NCBI RefSeq assembly: GCF_035918095.1
Contig: NZ_CP109137.1
Coordinates: 4,032,001-4,096,000, forward strand
Direction: 5' to 3'
Length of the DNA: 64,000 bases
Source of the DNA: Streptomyces sp. NBC_01750
GTDB lineage: Bacteria > Actinomycetota > Actinomycetes > Streptomycetales > Streptomycetaceae
Positions 1 to 9,400 of the stretch are shown in pieces. Position 1 is the first letter of the stretch, and each line of letters begins with the position of its first letter. The translations under genes and the position numbers were made by a program. Below the pieces are notes generated by a model, which did no database searches, was not told the DNA's origin, and saw nothing but the letters and a program-made list of their open reading frames with translations.

Positions 1-1120
1 CGAGGCCCTTGACGTGGTCGAGTGCGACCTCCTTCGTGTGCGGGAAGGTCGAGTCGACGTGCGGATAGTCGGTCTCGAAGGTGGCGTTGTCGCGGCCGAC
101 GACGTCCAGCGAGGCGACGCCGTGCTTGTCGCGGAAGAAGCAGCAGAACATCTGCCGGTAGTAGTACGTCGACGGGGGTTCGGGGATCAGGTCACGCACT
201 CCGCCCCAGGCCCGGTGTTCCTCCCAGACGTCGTCCGCGCGCTCCAGCGCATACGGGATCCAGCCCATCTGGCCCTCGCTGTATGCCAGCTTGAGCCGCG
301 GAAACTTCACCAGGACGCCGGAGAAGAGGAAGTCCATCATCGAGGCCATGGCGTTGTTGAAGCTGAGCGAGGCCTGCACGGCCGGCGGCGCGTCCGGCGA
401 TGCGGCGGGCATCTGCGAGGACGAGCCGATGTGCATGTTCACGACCGTGCCGGTCTCCTGGCAGATCGCGAAGAACGGGTCCCAGTAGCCGGAGTGGATC
501 GACGGCAGCCCGAGGTGGGTCGGGATCTCGGAGAAGGTCACGGCCTTCACTCCGCGGGCGGCATTGTGCTTGATCTCCGCCACCGCCAGGTCTATGTCCC
601 AGAGCGGGATGATGCACAGCGGGATCAGCCGGCCGCCGCTGTCGCCGCACCACTCCTGGACCATCCAGTCGTTGTAGGCGCGTACGCAGGCGAGCGCGAC
701 CTCCTTGTCGTGCGCCTCGGCGAAGGTCTGCCCGCAGAAGCGCGGGAAGGTGGGGAAGCAGAGCGAGGCCTCGACATGGTTGAGGTCCATGTCCTTGAGA
801 CGTTCCTTCGGGTCCCAGCAGCCGCGCCGCATCTCCGCGCGGGTGATGCCTTCGAGGGTCATGTCGTCGCGATCGAAGCCGACGGCGGCGATATTGCGCT
901 TGTACGGGAAGGTGAGGTCTTCGTAGATCCACCAGTCGGTCGGCGGGCCGTCGGGATCCATCGTGATCCGGTACTTCCCGGCGACGTAGGCGAGTTCGCC
1001 GATGCCCGCGGTGAGCGGCTTGGGCCCGCGGTCGCGGTATTTCGCCGGCAGCCAGGTCTCGAAGAGGTGGGCCGGCTCGATCACATGGTCGTCGACGCTG
1101 ATGATCCGAGGCAGTTCCAT
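1..1120 (-). CDS. Amidohydrolase family protein (partial, C-terminus beyond window)
   Basis: The visible 373 residues begin MELPRIISVDDHVIEP, the usual start of PF04909-type amidohydrolases, where the DxH pair (here DDH) helps bind metal. Other family-like stretches are SLCFPTFPRFCG, GTVVNMHIGSSSQ and the C-terminal ETDYPHVDSTFP. These enzymes are metal-dependent hydrolases or decarboxylases of the aminocarboxymuconate decarboxylase type; the substrate cannot be read here. The gene runs off the left edge, so the stop is not visible. The ATG at 1120 was chosen because it gives the family N-terminus, with an AGGGGACACC-type ribosome site before it. It is divergent from an acyl-CoA synthetase and shares an intergenic region with two palindromes, so co-regulation in a small catabolic locus is likely. 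Family call is firm; function is not. Confidence 0.9.
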   Translation of the reverse strand, partial: MELPRIISVDDHVIEPAHLFETWLPAKYRDRGPKPLTAGIGELAYVAGKYRITMDPDGPPTDWWIYEDLTFPYKRNIAAVGFDRDDMTLEGITRAEMRRGCWDPKERLKDMDLNHVEASLCFPTFPRFCGQTFAEAHDKEVALACVRAYNDWMVQEWCGDSGGRLIPLCIIPLWDIDLAVAEIKHNAARGVKAVTFSEIPTHLGLPSIHSGYWDPFFAICQETGTVVNMHIGSSSQMPAASPDAPPAVQASLSFNNAMASMMDFLFSGVLVKFPRLKLAYSEGQMGWIPYALERADDVWEEHRAWGGVRDLIPEPPSTYYYRQMFCCFFRDKHGVASLDVVGRDNATFETDYPHVDSTFPHTKEVALDHVKGL

Positions 1121-1158
1121 GCTGGTGTCCCCTCCGGCGTACGGAATGCGATGTCGGA

Positions 1159-1177
1159 ATCTGATGGACCGTCAGAT
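1159..1177. promoter_or_regulatory. Candidate operator 1 (19-bp near-palindrome)
   Basis: ATCTGATGGACCGTCAGAT has perfect 6-bp arms (ATCTGA/TCAGAT) around a 7-bp spacer whose centre, GGACC, is itself symmetric. It lies 39 bp upstream of the amidohydrolase start. The shape and size suit a TetR-type dimer site. A related copy lies at 1237. Confidence 0.6.
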
Positions 1178-1236
1178 AGCAGGCTAGCCCCGCACCCCTG
1201 GACCGACAAGGCGGTGAGCCCTACGCTCTCCGCACT

Positions 1237-1255
1237 ATCTGACTATCCGTCAGCA
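1237..1255. promoter_or_regulatory. Candidate operator 2 (matching half-sites)
   Basis: ATCTGACTATCCGTCAGCA repeats the layout of the site at 1159: ATCTGA, seven bases ending CCG, then TCAG. It ends 13 bp before the synthetase ATG, so a bound protein would block its promoter or ribosome site. No regulator gene for it is visible in the window next to this pair. Confidence 0.55.
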
Positions 1256-1268
1256 ACGGAGGCCGGGC

Positions 1269-2780
1269 ATGAACCAGACAGCACACGCCCTGGGGCGGTC
1301 GCGCACACTCTGGGAACTCGTCGAACTCCGCGCCGGGCTCACCCCGGACCGCCCAGTGCTGATCCAGGACGACCGCAGCCTCACCTTCGGCGCGCTGCGG
1401 GACCGCTCCGAACGGGTCGCCGCGGGGCTGTACGAGCTCGGGGTGCGGCCCGGCAGTGTGGTCGCCTGGCAGCTGCCGACCCGGATGGAGACGGCGCTGC
1501 TCTCCTTCGCGCTCGCCCGGCTCGGAGCCGTACAGTCGCCGGTCATCCCCTTCTACCGGGACCGCGAGGTGGGCTTCGCGCTGCGGGAGTCCAAGGCGGA
1601 GTTCTTCGCCGTTCCGGGCACCTGGCGCGGCTTCGACCACGCGGGCATGGCGCTCCGCCTCTCGCTGGAGCTGCCCGAGCCGCCACTGGTCTTCGATGCG
1701 TACGGCACACTGCCCGACGCCGATCCCTCCGTACTGCCGCCGCCGCCCGCCGACGGAACGTCCGTCCGCTGGATCTACTGGACCTCCGGCACCACCTCGG
1801 ACCCCAAGGGCGTGCTGCACACCGACCGTTCGCTGATCGCGGGCGGCTCCACCCTGGCCCACGCGCTGAAGCTGTCGTCCGACGACGTCGGCTCGATGGC
1901 GTTCCCCTTCGCGCACATCGCCGGGCCCGACTACACGGTGATGCTGCTGTTGTACGGCTTCCCCGCGGTGATGTTCGAGCACTTCGCGCTGCCCGACGCC
2001 CTCGAGGCCTACCGCGGCCACGGGGTGACGGTCGCGGGCGGCTCCACCGCCTTCTACTCGATGTTCCTCGCCGAGCAGCGCAAAAGGCCGGAGCGCAAGC
2101 TCATCCCCAGCCTGCGGCTGCTGGCCGGCGGCGGAGCGCCGAAGCCGCCGGAGATCTACCACGCCGTCGTACGCGAGATGGGCTGCCAGCTCACGCACGG
2201 CTACGGCATGACCGAGGTCCCCATGATCACCATGGGCGCACCCGACGACACCGTGGAGATGCTCGCCACGACCGAAGGGCGGCCGCCGGAGGGTATGGAG
2301 ATACGGATCGTGGACGGCGAGGTGCGGCTGCGCGGCGAGGCCGTCTGCCAGGGATATCTGGATCCCGCCCAGAGCGCCGCAGCCTTCGACGGCGAGGGCT
2401 TCTTCATCACCGGCGATCTGGGGTACGTCACCAGGTCCGGGCATCTGGTCCTCACCGGCCGGATCAAGGACGTCATCATCCGCAAGGGCGAGAACATCTC
2501 GGCGAAGGAGATCGAGGACCTGCTGCACGAGCACCCGGCCGTCGGGGACGCGGCGGTGATCGGACTGCCGGACGCCGAGCGCGGCGAGCGGGTCTGCGCC
2601 GTGGTGGAACAGCCGGAGGGTGCCGAGGAGTTGAACCTCGGCACCGTCACGGCATATCTGCGCGAACAGGGGCTTTCGGTGCACAAGCTGCCGGAGCAGC
2701 TGGAGGTGGTGGAGCGGTTGCCGCGTAACGAGACCTTGCGAAAGGTACTGAAGTACAAGCTCAGGGAGCGGTTTTCGTGA
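1269..2780 (+). CDS. Acyl-CoA synthetase (AMP-dependent, cyclohexanecarboxylate-CoA ligase-like)
   Basis: A 503-residue class I adenylate-forming enzyme that would activate a carboxylic acid to acyl-AMP and then acyl-CoA. The phosphate-binding loop is YWTSGTTSDPKGV, the adenine/acyl motif is HGYGMTEV, the ATP-gripping Asp is in FFITGDLGY, and the hinge is LTGRIKDVIIRKGENIS. The C-terminal catalytic lysine lies in RNETLRKVLKYKLR, a variant of the common PRTxSGK tail. The ATG at 1269 follows a CGGAGG ribosome site. It is divergent from the amidohydrolase and probably acts in the same pathway on a cyclic or branched acid. The exact acid is not known; 2,3-dihydroxybenzoate-AMP ligase-like and fatty-acid ligases share this fold. 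Confidence 0.93.
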   Translation: MNQTAHALGRSRTLWELVELRAGLTPDRPVLIQDDRSLTFGALRDRSERVAAGLYELGVRPGSVVAWQLPTRMETALLSFALARLGAVQSPVIPFYRDREVGFALRESKAEFFAVPGTWRGFDHAGMALRLSLELPEPPLVFDAYGTLPDADPSVLPPPPADGTSVRWIYWTSGTTSDPKGVLHTDRSLIAGGSTLAHALKLSSDDVGSMAFPFAHIAGPDYTVMLLLYGFPAVMFEHFALPDALEAYRGHGVTVAGGSTAFYSMFLAEQRKRPERKLIPSLRLLAGGGAPKPPEIYHAVVREMGCQLTHGYGMTEVPMITMGAPDDTVEMLATTEGRPPEGMEIRIVDGEVRLRGEAVCQGYLDPAQSAAAFDGEGFFITGDLGYVTRSGHLVLTGRIKDVIIRKGENISAKEIEDLLHEHPAVGDAAVIGLPDAERGERVCAVVEQPEGAEELNLGTVTAYLREQGLSVHKLPEQLEVVERLPRNETLRKVLKYKLRERFS

Positions 2781-2799
2781 CGGGTGCGGGCGGGCCCGG

Positions 2800-2850
2800 G
2801 TCCGGCGACCGGGCATGTGGCCTCCGGCCGCATGCCCTCGATCGCCGGAC
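2800..2850. terminator. Bidirectional terminator hairpin
   Basis: Nested arms GTCCGGCG (2800-2807) with CGCCGGAC (2843-2850), and GGGCATG (2811-2817) with CATGCCC (2831-2837). It lies between two convergent genes and probably ends both transcripts. Confidence 0.65.
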
Positions 2851-2862
2851 GGGCTCCACCGG

Positions 2863-3375
2863 CTAAGGCTCCGGTGTGACGAAGTACGAGGCGAAGCCCG
2901 CCAGGATCTCGTCCTCGGTGATCCTGCCGTCACCGTCCGCGTCCAGCGCCGCGGCCACCTGCGTCGCGACATCCGGGGCCACGCCGAGCACCCGCAGCAC
3001 CCGCTCGGCGGCGGAAGGGGTCACACCATCGCCGTCCTCGTCGGCGATGGCGATCAGGGCATGGAGGAAGGGGCGGGCGATCTCGGCGAATCGCTGGGGG
3101 TTGTCACGCAGTCTCTTCACCGCACCCGTGATGAACTCCTCGCGGGTGACCCGCTGGTCCCCGTCCACGTCGGCGATTCCGGCCATGCCCTGCCAGAACG
3201 CCTCCGCGCCGCTGTAGAGGGCCTGGCCCTTGTCGCAGCGGGCGGTCGTGGAGAACTCTGTGAGCAGCGCGGCCGCCGCCCCGCTGAAGTCCTCACGGTC
3301 GATGTAGCCGTTGCCGTCCTGGTCGAAGGCGGCGAAGCGGGAAGCGATCTTGCGCTCGTACTCTGCGCTGTCCAT
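2863..3375 (-). CDS. EF-hand calcium-binding protein (calerythrin-like)
   Basis: A 170-residue soluble protein with four EF-hand-type loops. Loop 1 is DQDGNGYIDRED (residues 18-29), then DVDGDQRVTREE near 70, a degenerate DEDGDGVTPSAA near 110, and DADGDGRITEDE near 145. Length and loop number match actinobacterial calerythrin-type proteins, which bind calcium in the cytoplasm. Loop 3 lacks a normal position-9 to 12 ligand set, so it may not bind. The ATG at 3375 was chosen over longer frames because the upstream residues are Arg/Cys-rich and look non-coding. There is no obvious operon partner. The EF-hand identity is certain; whether it buffers or signals calcium is unknown. Confidence 0.92.
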   Translation of the reverse strand: MDSAEYERKIASRFAAFDQDGNGYIDREDFSGAAAALLTEFSTTARCDKGQALYSGAEAFWQGMAGIADVDGDQRVTREEFITGAVKRLRDNPQRFAEIARPFLHALIAIADEDGDGVTPSAAERVLRVLGVAPDVATQVAAALDADGDGRITEDEILAGFASYFVTPEP

Positions 3376-3487
3376 GCGGGGAGCGTACGACCCCGAGCAC
3401 CGGCGCGTGCAAGTACTCCGGCAATTACGCGAAGACGACATGCGTGCGTACACCGAGTGACGGTGGAGAGTCACGCCGCGACTGCGG

Positions 3488-3859
3488 TCAGGCGGAGAGC
3501 GGCTGGGCCTCCTCGTCGACGGCCGAGCCCGCGTCCGCGTACACGTCGAAGAGCCGGCGCACGCCGAGAGCGGCCAGCACCCGGTTGACGTGCGAGCCGT
3601 CCTCCGCGCCGCGGGCGGGGAGGATCAGCCGCAACCGGCCCTGACAGGAGCGCAGCAGCCGGCGGGCGGCGATCAGCACGCCGACGCCGCTGGAGTCGCA
3701 GAAGAACACCTCGGAGAGGTCGAGCACGAGATCGCGGTGGCCGACCGCGACCGCGTCGTGGACATGCTGACGGACCACGGGCGAGGACATGAGGTCCAGC
3801 TCGCCGCAGACGTGCAGCACGGTCCACGCACCCTGCCGGGTCTCGTCCACCTTGAGCAT
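3488..3859 (-). CDS. STAS-domain anti-sigma factor antagonist
   Basis: A 123-residue single STAS domain. The N-terminal strand is WTVLHVCGELDLMSSP, followed by LVLDLSEVFFCDSSGVGVL, which carries the conserved Asp-Ser pair; the Ser is the usual phosphorylation site of SpoIIAA/BldG-type antagonists. Such proteins bind anti-sigma kinases in partner-switching pathways. An AGGAGGAGAG ribosome site precedes both a GTG (3862) and the ATG (3859), so either start is possible. The gene is divergent from the sigma-factor gene at 4149 with 289 bp between. That sigma factor has its own zinc-finger anti-sigma partner, so a direct link is uncertain; no HATPase kinase gene lies nearby. Confidence 0.88.
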   Translation of the reverse strand: MLKVDETRQGAWTVLHVCGELDLMSSPVVRQHVHDAVAVGHRDLVLDLSEVFFCDSSGVGVLIAARRLLRSCQGRLRLILPARGAEDGSHVNRVLAALGVRRLFDVYADAGSAVDEEAQPLSA

Positions 3860-4148
3860 CACGACCGGACCTCTCCTCCTGCCGATCCGGAGCCACGCGA
3901 CCGCCGGGCGGCAGAAACCGGCCGGCGGACAGGAAATCCGGAAGCTGTCCTTCCTCTCGCGGCTGCCCAACCCGCTCACCCATGAAACACGACGCTCGCA
4001 GCGGAAACACGGTGCTCACCACCATCTGTTTTTTCCTGCGTTCCGCGTATCCTCCGGCGCACACTTGCCCCAAAGGAGCGTGCGTTCCCGGCCCTGCCCA
4101 CTACATTCGAAGGGGCGACAGGCACAGGGGCGCACGCTTGGGGGCCGT

Positions 4149-4730
4149 ATGGCAAAGGACACACCACCGCGATGGGACCGCAAGATGCAGCAGCGGCTCG
4201 CGCGGGGAGAAGCCGCTGCCCTCGGCGAGCTCTATGACAGGTTCGCCTCACTGGTGCACATGCTCGCCCACCGGGTGCTCGACGACGACACGGCGGCCGA
4301 CCAGGTCACCCGCGAGGTCTTCGGCCACATCTGGGAGAACCCCGACGCGTACGACCCCAAGCAGGGCTCGATGCGGTCGTGGGTCGCCAGACTCACCAAC
4401 AGCCAGGCCGTCCACCGGCTGCGCGAGACCGAGGCCGCCGCGCTCGCGGAAGGCGGCGAGGGCACCACGGAGGAACTGGAGCAGAAAGTCCGCAGGGCGG
4501 CGGTCGCGGCCCGCGCCGACTACATCGTCACCTCCATGCCGGCGCCGCTGCGGGCCGCGCTGGAGCTCGCCTACTTCCAGCGCAGGGACTACCGCCAGAC
4601 CGCGGCCGACCTCGGGGTCACCGAGGACGAGGCCAGGCGCCGGCTGCGACTGGGCCTGCAGCTGCTCTCCACCGCCCAGACCCGCCCGCTGGAGGGCTCG
4701 TCCCCGCCCCGATACGGACACTCCTTGTGA
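4149..4730 (+). CDS. ECF-like RNA polymerase sigma factor
   Basis: A 193-residue sigma-70 family protein with region 2 (EAAALGELYDRFASLVHML through VFGHIWENPDAY, about residues 20-65) and region 4 (LRAALELAYFQRRDYRQTAADLG, about 140-165) but no regions 1 or 3, the ECF plan. Region 4 keeps the helix-turn-helix order but has ARRRLRLGLQ in place of the usual VKSRL tail. The ATG at 4149 starts a compact domain; the reading frame stays open upstream but looks non-coding there. The stop codon overlaps the start of the anti-sigma gene (GTGA), so the two are translationally coupled. It probably directs core polymerase to a small regulon under control of that partner. The exact ECF group was not determined. 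Confidence 0.9.
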   Translation: MAKDTPPRWDRKMQQRLARGEAAALGELYDRFASLVHMLAHRVLDDDTAADQVTREVFGHIWENPDAYDPKQGSMRSWVARLTNSQAVHRLRETEAAALAEGGEGTTEELEQKVRRAAVAARADYIVTSMPAPLRAALELAYFQRRDYRQTAADLGVTEDEARRRLRLGLQLLSTAQTRPLEGSSPPRYGHSL

Positions 4731-6049
4731 ACGGGCCGCTGGACGGCGGCCGCGGCGCCGACGACGACGGCCGCGACGAGAGGCGCGGCGTGCCGCGTAT
4801 ACCGGGACCGCGGTGGGCGGCGGACGATCTGGATCCGCCGACGCGCATCGTCCCGCGGCCGACCGTGCCACCTGTGCCCGCCGAGCCGCCTGCCGAGCCG
4901 GAGAGCCGGCCCGAGGGGTACGGCGGCGGACCCGGTGGCGGCGACGGGGAGGGGCCTTCGCACAGCGTGCTGAAGTCGCTGCTCGGCGCCTGGGCGCTGT
5001 CCGCCTGCTCCGCCGAGGAGACCGCGGCAGTCGAGGCGCACCTCGGCGACTGCGCGCCCTGCGCGGAGGAGGCCCTGCGGCTGCGCGACGCCGTCGCTCT
5101 GCTGCACACCGACCGGGACCTGGACCTCGACCCGCTGCTGCGCTTCCGGGTGCTCGAGAACTGCCTGGGCCGCAGGCCCGCCCGTATCCCGGTACCGGTC
5201 TGGGCGACTCCGTACGACGCCGAGACGGCGCGGCTCGACGCGCTGCTGCGGGACATCGGCGACGCGGAATGGCATGCGCCGGTACGCCTCAAATGGTTCG
5301 AGGGCGAGCAGCAGGTGAGCCGCAGAACGACCGTCGCCGGGGTCATCGGCCATCTCATGACCGTCGACGGACTGGTCGCCGGCGCGCTCGGCCTGGACGA
5401 TCCCCTCGGGTCCAACGCGCCGAGAGTGCCCACCCAGCGCACCGAGGTCTTCTGGCGCACCGCGGACCTGCCGCCCACCCGTACCGTCCGGGAACCCTGG
5501 CGCGACCAGAGCCACACACTGATCCGCACCGTGTCCTTCGCCGGCCACGGCGTCGCCGAACTGGCCGTCTCGTACGGGGATTTCGACCTTCCGCTGCGGG
5601 ACTCCCTGCTGGACCGCGCCTTCGAGTGCTGGGTGCACGCGGGCGACATCGCGGACGCGGTGGACTATCCGTACGAGCCGCCCAGCGGAGCCCATCTGCA
5701 CCGGATGATCGATCTGGCCGCCCGGCTGCTGCCTGCCGCGCTCGCCGACCGGCGGCGTGCGGGCCTCGCCGGACCGGCCAGACAGCTGGTCGCGGCCGGC
5801 GCACCGGGCCGGTCGCTGCATCTGGAGGTCGAGGGCTCGGGCGGCGGGAACTGGTACATCGCCCTGGACTCCCCGGCCGCGGTCGGTTCGGCGGACCGCG
5901 CGGTGGCTCAAGTCGCACTGGACGGTGTGGAGTTCTGCCGACTGGTGGCGGGCCATGTCTCCCCGCAGGAGGCCGCGGCGGGCCAGGACGGCGACCGGGA
6001 GGCGATCCGGGACGTCCTGTTCGCGGCGGCGTCACTGAGCAGGCTCTAG
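4727..6049 (+). CDS. Anti-sigma factor: zinc-finger (ZAS) fused to MDMPI-like domain
   Basis: A 440-residue protein. After a disordered Pro/Arg-rich N-terminus of about 80 residues comes a zf-HC2/ZAS segment, LLGAWALSACSAEETAAVEAH, with the HxxxCxxC motif HLGDCAPC near residue 110. From about residue 165 it is a mycothiol-dependent maleylpyruvate isomerase N-like four-helix domain (PYDAETARLDALLRDIGDAEW; TTVAGVIGHLMTVDGLVAGALG) followed by a C-terminal domain. ZAS proteins bind and hold ECF sigma factors; Cys pairs of this type can respond to thiol oxidation. The MDMPI-like part suggests a thiol or small-molecule input, which is inference. No membrane segment is visible, so it is cytoplasmic. 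The GTG at 4727 overlaps the sigma-factor stop. Confidence 0.87.
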   Translation: MNGPLDGGRGADDDGRDERRGVPRIPGPRWAADDLDPPTRIVPRPTVPPVPAEPPAEPESRPEGYGGGPGGGDGEGPSHSVLKSLLGAWALSACSAEETAAVEAHLGDCAPCAEEALRLRDAVALLHTDRDLDLDPLLRFRVLENCLGRRPARIPVPVWATPYDAETARLDALLRDIGDAEWHAPVRLKWFEGEQQVSRRTTVAGVIGHLMTVDGLVAGALGLDDPLGSNAPRVPTQRTEVFWRTADLPPTRTVREPWRDQSHTLIRTVSFAGHGVAELAVSYGDFDLPLRDSLLDRAFECWVHAGDIADAVDYPYEPPSGAHLHRMIDLAARLLPAALADRRRAGLAGPARQLVAAGAPGRSLHLEVEGSGGGNWYIALDSPAAVGSADRAVAQVALDGVEFCRLVAGHVSPQEAAAGQDGDREAIRDVLFAAASLSRL

Positions 6050-6060
6050 GACGACGTGGG

Positions 6061-6366
6061 CTACTCCCCGCCCACGCTGATGTTCGGGTTGCCGTCCCGC
6101 CCCTGCGGCTTCAGCTCGATCTGGATCGTGTGGGTGCGGTCGCGCGCCGCCGAACCGCCGCCGCCCGCCGTGACCACCCCGATCCGCAGCTCGGCCCGGC
6201 CGCTGCCCTCCCGCCGCACCTGCACCGCGAACTCCAGATTCACCTTCTCCACACTGAACTTGAGGTCGCGCCCCTCCCCGTCCCGCTGTGCCCGCTCGAG
6301 CTCGTCCCGGACCTGGCCGATCACTTCGGCCAGCCCGGCCACCGCGGCATCGTCACGCTCAGCCAT
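6061..6366 (-). CDS. Trypco2 family protein (trypsin-co-occurring domain)
   Basis: A 101-residue protein: an N-terminal helix (VAGLAEVIGQVRDELERAQRDG), then a beta-rich part (LKFSVEKVNLEFAVQVRREG; RTHTIQIELKPQGRDG). This matches the small Trypco2 domain that is repeatedly encoded beside trypsin-like proteases in Actinobacteria and was proposed from comparative genomics to belong to conflict or signalling systems. Its neighbour on the other strand, 36 bp away, is indeed a trypsin-like protease fused to a kinase, so the family call and the context support each other. Molecular role is unknown; it may be a substrate, inhibitor or adaptor of the protease. Confidence 0.85.
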   Translation of the reverse strand: MAERDDAAVAGLAEVIGQVRDELERAQRDGEGRDLKFSVEKVNLEFAVQVRREGSGRAELRIGVVTAGGGGSAARDRTHTIQIELKPQGRDGNPNISVGGE

Positions 6367-6402
6367 CGCGCACCTCGCCTCCTGTAGTTATCGTTGAGCA
6401 GT

Positions 6403-9400
6403 ATGAGGGAGCCGTTGCACACGTCCAACTCGGCGTCGCATGAGGAGAGTTGGCGAGTCTGTCTGCTCCGCAGGCAGGACCGGTCCGGGCGCCCGCTCGG
6501 GGCCGGGGTGCTGCTCCCGGGGGGTCTGGTGCTCACCTGCGCCCATACGGTGCTGTCCCGCCCCGACCGGGCCGGCATCCGCACCCCGTTCGACACCGTC
6601 TACGTCGACGTCCCGCACGTCGCTCCCTCCGGCGGCGCCCTGGAACCGCTGCCCGCCCGGCTGCTGCGCGAGTATCTGGTGCTGCCCACCCCGCACTTCA
6701 GCGGCGACCTCGCCCTGCTCAAGCTGGACGAGGAGCCGCCCGTGGCGCATGCCGTACTGCACCGCCAGATCCCCGCGCGCAAGGAACCGGTGCACTTCAC
6801 CGGCTACCCGGAGGACCTGCCTGGCGGCGAGCACCTCGACGCCAGGCTGATGGGGCGCGGCGGGCCCTCGCCGACGCCCGAGTGGGTGCAGCTGGACACC
6901 GAGGGCTCGGCATACGTCGTCCGGCGCGGCTACAGCGGTGCCGGGGTCGTCCAGAGCCGCTCGCGTCGCCTCATCGGCATCGTGGCCCATCAGTTCGGCA
7001 CCCCGGAGGCGCCCGTGCGGCGCGAGCACGCGTACATGATCCCGACCGAGACGGTGCTGAAGCATCTGCCGCTGGAGCGGCTGGGGCTCACGGTGACGGG
7101 GCACCGGGCCGTCTCCCACGATGTCGCCGTCGCCCCCGACAGGACCGCATCGGGCCGGGTGCCGGGGCTGCACCGCCGGCTGACCCGCTGGCTGGACGGC
7201 GCACCGGACACGGACCCCGTGGAGCTGGCCTTCGCCGGTGAGGGTGAGCACGAACTGCTGCACACCATCCGCTCGGCCCTCACGCTGGCGGACCGGGAGC
7301 AGAGCCCGCCGTCCGCGTCCGGGAGTTCGGCGGGCGAGCCGCAGGTCGGCAGCATCGACATCGCCGTCGACGCCACCAACCGCACCGTCGAGGACCTCGC
7401 CGTATACGCCGCCGGCCGGATCGGCCTCGACCCGCCGTCGAGCACGCCCGACCCGGACGATCCACCGTTCCGTTCTTTCGAATCTTTCGAACCGGACGAC
7501 GCGCTGTCCCTTCCGCCCGAGCCGGACGACCAGCCGTCCGGTTCTCCCGGGCCGGACGCCGCGGGCGCGGCGTCCCGTACGCCGCACCAGGCACTGCTCG
7601 CCCGGATCGCCGACGAGAGCCCGCCGCTCTTCGCCGCCTTCCTCGCCGTCGATCGGTCCGCCTCCACGGACGCCGAGATCGCGGCGCTGCTGCGGGCCCT
7701 GCGCGCGCGCAACGGCAGCCGGCTGCTCCTGGTCTTCAGCGACCGGCGCTCCCCGCTGCTCGCGCAGGTCCGCACCGAGCTCCTCGAGCCCGAGTGGCCC
7801 GACCGCCGCGCGGACCGGCTCGGGACGCGCATCGCCCGGCTGGCCGAGACCGAACAGCGGTTACGGCAGCTGCCCGCGAACCCGGCCACGGGCGGCCGCC
7901 CCGCGCCGCGACGGCCCGAGCCGCGGACGCCGGGGCTTCGCCGTGAGCTCCAACAGCTGCGACGCGGCAGCCCGTTGTTCGACTCGCCCGCTCTGCCGCA
8001 CGCGCTGTTCCGGCTCGCCGTCGACATCGAGACGGCCCTGCTGGAGGCCGAGAGCGCCGAGCGGGCGCTGACCGGTCCGCTGGGCCCGCACGAGTTCGTC
8101 GTGGAACCGCCCGGCGAAGGGCTCACCGATCTGCCGGTCGTCGCCGTACGCGATCCGGATGCAATGGTCACCGCCCCCGCCGGGCACCACCTTGCGAGCG
8201 GCGACCGGCTGCACCAGCAGTACGAGGTGGTGGGCCCGTTCGGCCGGGGCAGCCACGGGCAGGTGTATCTCGCCCGCGACCTCCTGCTGGAGAACCGGCC
8301 CGTGGCACTCAAGGGGATCCTCGACCCGGGCAACCCCGCTGCCGTTCTCCAGGCGCACCAGGAGCGGCTGCGGCTGGTCAGCCTCAACCATCCGTCCGTC
8401 ATCCGGGTGGTCAACTACGCACGGCATCCTTCGTCCTCGGCGGAGTTCATCGTGATGGAGTTCGCCGACGGCGCGCCGCTGGAGTGGGTCGCGGCCCGTA
8501 TCGCCCGGCACGATCCGCCGTTCTCGGGACCGCGGGTGCGTGAGTTCATCGTGGCGTACGGGCTGCGCATCCTGGACGCGTTCAGCTATCTGCACGACCA
8601 GGAAGGCCTCGTCTACGGCGACCTCTCCCTCACCAACGTCCTCCACTGCGGCAACGGCATCAAGCTCATCGACGTGGCGGGCGTACGGGAGCCCGGCGCA
8701 CCGGGACCGGTCAGCCACCGGCCGCCGGAGACCGGAGCCGGTGGGGAGATGACCACCGCGGGCGATCTCTACACCGTCGGCGCCGTCCTCAGCGAGCTCC
8801 TCGCCAAAGCCCCGGCGCCGCCCGCGGACCTCGGTACGGAGTCGCTGCAACGGGCCCTGCGCCGGGCCATGGCACCCGATCCCAAGCAGCGGTACGCCTC
8901 CGCCCAGGAGATGGCCCTCCAGCTCCGCGGAGTCCTGCGCGAACTGCGCTCCCTGCGCCTCGGCGTCGAGACCTTCGAGCCCTCGCCGCTCTTCGACCGG
9001 GCGGCCACGGCACTGGACGGGCAGCTGGGCAAGGCCCCGCCGCTGGACCGCTGGCGGGAGGAGAGCAGCCGCAGCTACCGTCTCGGCGCCCAGGTGCCGG
9101 GACCTGCCGAGGCCGCCGTCGCCCTGCCCGTGCCCAAGGCGGATCAGCAGGACCCCAACTGGAAAGAGCTGCAGCGCACTTCGTACGACGACCCGGTGGG
9201 ACTGCTGCAGCTCAGCGGCGAGTGGCTGGAGTCGCCCGAACTTCATCTGCTGCGCTGCCGGCTCCATCTCGAGCTTGCCCGGGACCAGTTGCGGCAACGG
9301 GCCGAGCAGCTGGAAGCCGCGACCAGGGAGCTCAAGGGTGCCCACCGCGTCCTCGGCGACCGGGCCCGCTACGACTGGCGGCTGAACTGGCACCAGGGTC

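Noticed and set aside
14..2728. 904-codon open frame on the plus strand across the amidohydrolase and synthetase genes
   Set aside because: It is antisense to the amidohydrolase and out of frame with the synthetase, is Arg/Gly/Ala-rich, and has no family motif; a high-GC shadow frame.
3982..6387. 801-codon plus-strand frame across the sigma and anti-sigma genes
   Set aside because: Arg/Pro-rich and frame-shifted against two genes with clear domains.
8224..9000. Kinase considered dead because HRD and DFG are missing
   Set aside because: YGD and DVA keep both catalytic Asp residues and match PknG-type kinases, which are active.
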